Source: Planctomycetota bacterium (GTDB lineage: Bacteria > JAJVIF01 > JAPKYR01). From it: 53,647 nucleotides of DNA. Under the pieces are notes generated by a model. That model saw only the letters and a list, made by a program, of their open reading frames with translations. It was not told the origin of the DNA and did no database searches. Both the position numbers and the translations under genes were made by a program. Below, one piece after another: positions 51,359 through 53,647 of the stretch (its first letter is position 1; the number at the start of each line of letters is the position of its first letter). The stretch spans positions 1 through 53,647 of the forward strand of contig JAUWTM010000010.1 in NCBI GenBank assembly GCA_030614715.1, written 5' to 3'.

Positions 51359-52057
51359 CTATCCTGACACTCGTTCGATTACCTTCTCATTTACTATAAC
51401 GCCATCCTCCAGGGTAGCGATTTTATTCGCCCTTTCCACGACCCTCGGATCGTGTGTCGAAAACAGGAAGGTAACACCCTCTTCTTTGTTCAATTTCTCC
51501 ATGATAACCAGCAGTGCGTTACCGGTCTTAGAATCGAGGTTGGCAGTGGGCTCATCGGCCAGGATAAGGGCCGGCTTGTCGGAAATCGCACGGGCGACAG
51601 CAATTCTCTGCCGCTGCCCCCCCGACATTTCATCGGGACGCTTGTTCGCCATATCCAGAATCTCGACAGCCTCGAGGAGTTCGAGCGCACGTGCTTTGGC
51701 CTTGTCTGACGGCCAGTTACGCAACAATAATGGAAGCTCGATGTTCTCCCGTGCAGTCAGGACCGGCACAAGGTTATAAGACTGGAAAATGAAGCCGATT
51801 TTGATACGCCTTAGTTCTGAAAGCCGGTTGGCGTTCCAGTTAGTGATATCTTCGCCCTCGAACCAGACTGAACCGCTTGTGGCGCTGTCGAGACCACCGA
51901 TGATATTCAACATCGTGGTTTTACCCGATCCGGACGGACCTACGAGGGCGGTGAATTCACCTTCGGACAGGGTAAAGTCCACTCCCCGGAGGGCTTCGTA
52001 CTCCACCTTGCCGGTAATATATATCTTTGTGACTTTTTTCAGTTCTACGAGTGTCAT
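51359..52057 (-). CDS. LolD/MacB-type ABC transporter ATP-binding protein
   Basis: 232 residues. It energises an FtsX-type permease, in the lipoprotein-releasing or MacB export family. Walker A GPSGSGKTT (40-48), the Q-loop FIFQSYNLVPVLTARENIELPL characteristic of LolD/MacB, signature MSGGQRQRIAVARAI, Walker B LILADEPTANLD and the H-loop STHDPRV are all visible. ATG 52057 lies behind AAGGGG. It is fifteen bases after the permease stop, so the two are one transcript. LolD, MacB and FtsE share these motifs; context decides for an envelope exporter. Confidence 0.93.
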   Translation of the reverse strand: MTLVELKKVTKIYITGKVEYEALRGVDFTLSEGEFTALVGPSGSGKTTMLNIIGGLDSATSGSVWFEGEDITNWNANRLSELRRIKIGFIFQSYNLVPVLTARENIELPLLLRNWPSDKAKARALELLEAVEILDMANKRPDEMSGGQRQRIAVARAISDKPALILADEPTANLDSKTGNALLVIMEKLNKEEGVTFLFSTHDPRVVERANKIATLEDGVIVNEKVIERVSG

Positions 52058-52072
52058 TTTTATATCAACCCC

Positions 52073-53341
52073 TTACACGTGCCTTAAAGCATCGACTGGT
52101 TTAAGATTTTTCGCCCAGTATGCGGGCCAGATTGAAGCAAGTATCGTGAAAATATAGATGCCGATGACAGCTTTTAAGATGTTCGACCAGACCAGGGTCG
52201 GATAGATTTTCTCCGTGTAATCGAAGGCTACGAGGTCTCCCATCTCCTTGTAATTGCTGAAATCCCACGGGATCTTCATGTTGATGTAGAACAACAACAA
52301 GCCGAACAGCAGGCCCCCGATTGCACCAATCAGCCCAAGCAGCAGCGATTCAAGCGTGACGAGCTTGAAAATCATCGCCGGTTTTGAGCCAAGGCTCATC
52401 ATGATCCCGAACTCCCTGATTCTTTCAAAAACGGCCATGAGCAGAGTGTTCATTATGCCTACGGCCACGACTGCGAATATGATAATCATCATGATGTAGA
52501 TAACGTAGTCATCCATCTCAATGGCCTGCATGATTCCCGGCTGCATCTGCTGCCAGTTCAGAACTTCCAGGGGCTGCGAACGCTCCCCGACAGCGGCAAC
52601 CGCGTTGGCAGTGAAGAGATCCAGGTTGTAATTGGGTTCGATCTGGACCGTAACCTCATGGGCGGCATTACTGAACCTTTCGACGTCGGCTGCAAGGACA
52701 CTCCTGAGAGAATCGATCGGGACCCAGGCCATATTCTTATCCAACTCATTGATTCCCGTGCGGAATATACCATGGACGAAATATACGGCGTATGCCACAT
52801 CGCCGGTCAGACCCTGGACCATGAGGAAAACCCGGTCACCAAGCTCAACCTCGAGTTTTTCCGCCATCGCCTGGCCGATTACAATCGGGAGACGTCCCTC
52901 AGGATCGTAAGTATCCGGGAGCCATTCCCCTTCTTTGATCTTTTCCGGATAAAATGAAAGGTCAGGTTCTGCGGAAGGATCCGTACCAACAAGCATCACG
53001 GTCTGCGATGCGTTTCCATGGCTGGCAAGTCCGAAAGTATTCAGTCGTGTGCCCACCCCCTCAACACCGGGAAGTTCCCTGAGGGCGTCGACGATAGGTG
53101 CCGGATCCAGGATCACATCTTCAACTTTCTTGTCGTCCTGGTATCCCTCAGCATGAACCTGCAGTGCCGCAGGCCCGAAGTCCAATTGCGCCTGGATAAA
53201 ATACAGATGGAAGCCGTCCATGAATGTAATCATCCAGATCATGAAACCCACGCTCAGTACCATAGCCACGAGCGTGATTGTGGTCCGACGGCTGTTCCTC
53301 CAGATGTTTCTCCAGGCCAGCCTGGTTATAAGTGTGTTCAT
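52073..53341 (-). CDS. FtsX-like ABC transporter permease
   Basis: 422 residues, GGAG seven bases before ATG. Topology: one N-terminal membrane segment (TTITLVAMVLSVGFMIWMITFMDG), a periplasmic MacB_PCD-type domain of about 220 residues (VEGVGTRLNTFGLAS...GRLPIVIGQAMAEKL), then three segments in the C-terminal FtsX domain (IYIMMIIIFAVVAVGIMNTLLM, LLLGLIGAIGGLLFGLLLFY, ILKAVIGIYIFTILASIWPAYWA) with the conserved VFERIREFGIMMSLGSKP loop. It pairs with the ATPase directly downstream to form the LolCDE/MacB-like exporter that uses mechanotransmission to extract lipidated or secreted cargo. Confidence 0.93.
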   Translation of the reverse strand: MNTLITRLAWRNIWRNSRRTTITLVAMVLSVGFMIWMITFMDGFHLYFIQAQLDFGPAALQVHAEGYQDDKKVEDVILDPAPIVDALRELPGVEGVGTRLNTFGLASHGNASQTVMLVGTDPSAEPDLSFYPEKIKEGEWLPDTYDPEGRLPIVIGQAMAEKLEVELGDRVFLMVQGLTGDVAYAVYFVHGIFRTGINELDKNMAWVPIDSLRSVLAADVERFSNAAHEVTVQIEPNYNLDLFTANAVAAVGERSQPLEVLNWQQMQPGIMQAIEMDDYVIYIMMIIIFAVVAVGIMNTLLMAVFERIREFGIMMSLGSKPAMIFKLVTLESLLLGLIGAIGGLLFGLLLFYINMKIPWDFSNYKEMGDLVAFDYTEKIYPTLVWSNILKAVIGIYIFTILASIWPAYWAKNLKPVDALRHV

Positions 53342-53391
53342 TTCTGCACTCCGAATTTTAAATCTCTATTGCATTCATACTGATTACTTTT

Positions 53392-53647
53392 TTACGGATT
53401 CTGAAGGTTCTGAAGACTGAAAACATCGTCATCAAGTTCGATGTCGTATTCCATCTCCACGTAGATGATCTCCGTGTACCGGTCTTCCTCATCGAGAGGT
53501 ATCATCCTCATGACGGTAGGGGTGATACGGTCATACATAAATTTGAACTCCGAGAAAACCATGTATCGTGCGAGTTCCATGTCATCGTCGTAATATTCCT
53601 GACGGAGGGGAAGCAGATCCTCGGCCCTGAGGAAAATCTTCATAGTC
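53392..53647 (-). CDS. outer-membrane lipoprotein-sorting protein, C-terminal part
   Basis: Cut by the right edge; 83 codons from an internal ATG to the stop at 53392 are seen and the frame is open to the edge. The ending DIELDDDVFSLQNLQNP is the characteristic C-terminus of the LolA-like outer membrane lipoprotein-sorting protein family, usually found with MMPL or FtsX exporters. The preceding FSEFKFMYDRITPTVMRMIPLDEEDRYTEIIY fits the LolA-like beta-barrel half. It is 50 bases upstream of the permease and so is part of the same operon, supplying a periplasmic carrier. Confidence 0.8.
   Translation of the reverse strand, partial: TMKIFLRAEDLLPLRQEYYDDDMELARYMVFSEFKFMYDRITPTVMRMIPLDEEDRYTEIIYVEMEYDIELDDDVFSLQNLQNP

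Noticed and set aside
1-53647. tRNA or rRNA genes
   Set aside because: I scanned for the conserved TTCGA-type T-loop and the usual acceptor patterns and saw no convincing cloverleaf.

Overview
The window looks like a chromosomal segment (by eye about 55% GC) from an uncultivated Gram-negative bacterium. An outer membrane is implied by a Lol/FtsX-type ABC module with a beta-barrel protein and a lipoprotein-sorting protein, by about ten lipoproteins with classical lipoboxes, and by a FliR homologue. GatCAB, Rex and system II cytochrome c maturation (CcsA/ResB) are present. I cannot assign a phylum from sequence alone. No rRNA, tRNA, CRISPR array, integrase or recognisable transposase gene was seen.

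Layout. 1-2.1 kb: a B12-binding radical SAM protein cut by the left edge, two small ORFs and a palindromic REP-like element. 2.1-8.2 kb (+): a large lipoprotein, dapA, a class IV aminotransferase fold protein lacking its PLP lysine, lipA and an anchored unknown. 8.2-20 kb (-): housekeeping genes, namely gatC-gatA-(cyclase-like)-gatB-rex, then ccsA-resB, a trans-polyprenyl diphosphate synthase, and upstream of all of them a UvrD-type helicase with an embedded DEDDh exonuclease. 20-50 kb: an accessory landscape dominated by very large secreted lipoproteins, two subtilisin-like proteases, PKD/LVIVD propeller proteins, SGNH-like hydrolase domains, an ELM1-family protein, an orphan fliR, and a GspE/PilB ATPase with a fused excisionase-type HTH. 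50-53.6 kb (-): an envelope export operon (sorting protein, FtsX permease, LolD-like ATPase, beta-barrel).

The most striking theme is a paralogous lipoprotein family (2139-4061, 20127-22940, 23118-25952, 33077-35368, 39398-41272, 48146-50071, and a distant relative at 44604-47594). They share an N-terminal domain of about 350-400 residues with recurring blocks (WG-aromatic-W/Y-D/E-V, PLR, HPFPG..FTGFDVRG, LLNADGYTRWMNPTEF, LNGYKYFAD, FQYAV..SW) followed by different C-terminal modules. A second theme cuts across fold families: a short post-lipobox signature, Cys-Ser-Gly/Ser-rich then Ser-Pro-x-x-Pro, is found on these proteins and also on a protease and on a propeller protein that only distantly resembles the family. 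I infer a surface-lipoprotein system with modular payloads and possibly its own sorting tag. The export operon at the right edge is a plausible but unproven partner.

Repeats are also informative. A 100-bp direct repeat with one mismatch flanks the PKD-LVIVD gene at 27.4-29.9 kb and is built of GGA-centred palindromes. That gene's 3' end is itself amplified as a 30-bp tandem repeat. A 22-bp perfect inverted repeat of the type associated with REP elements lies at 1.92-2.05 kb.
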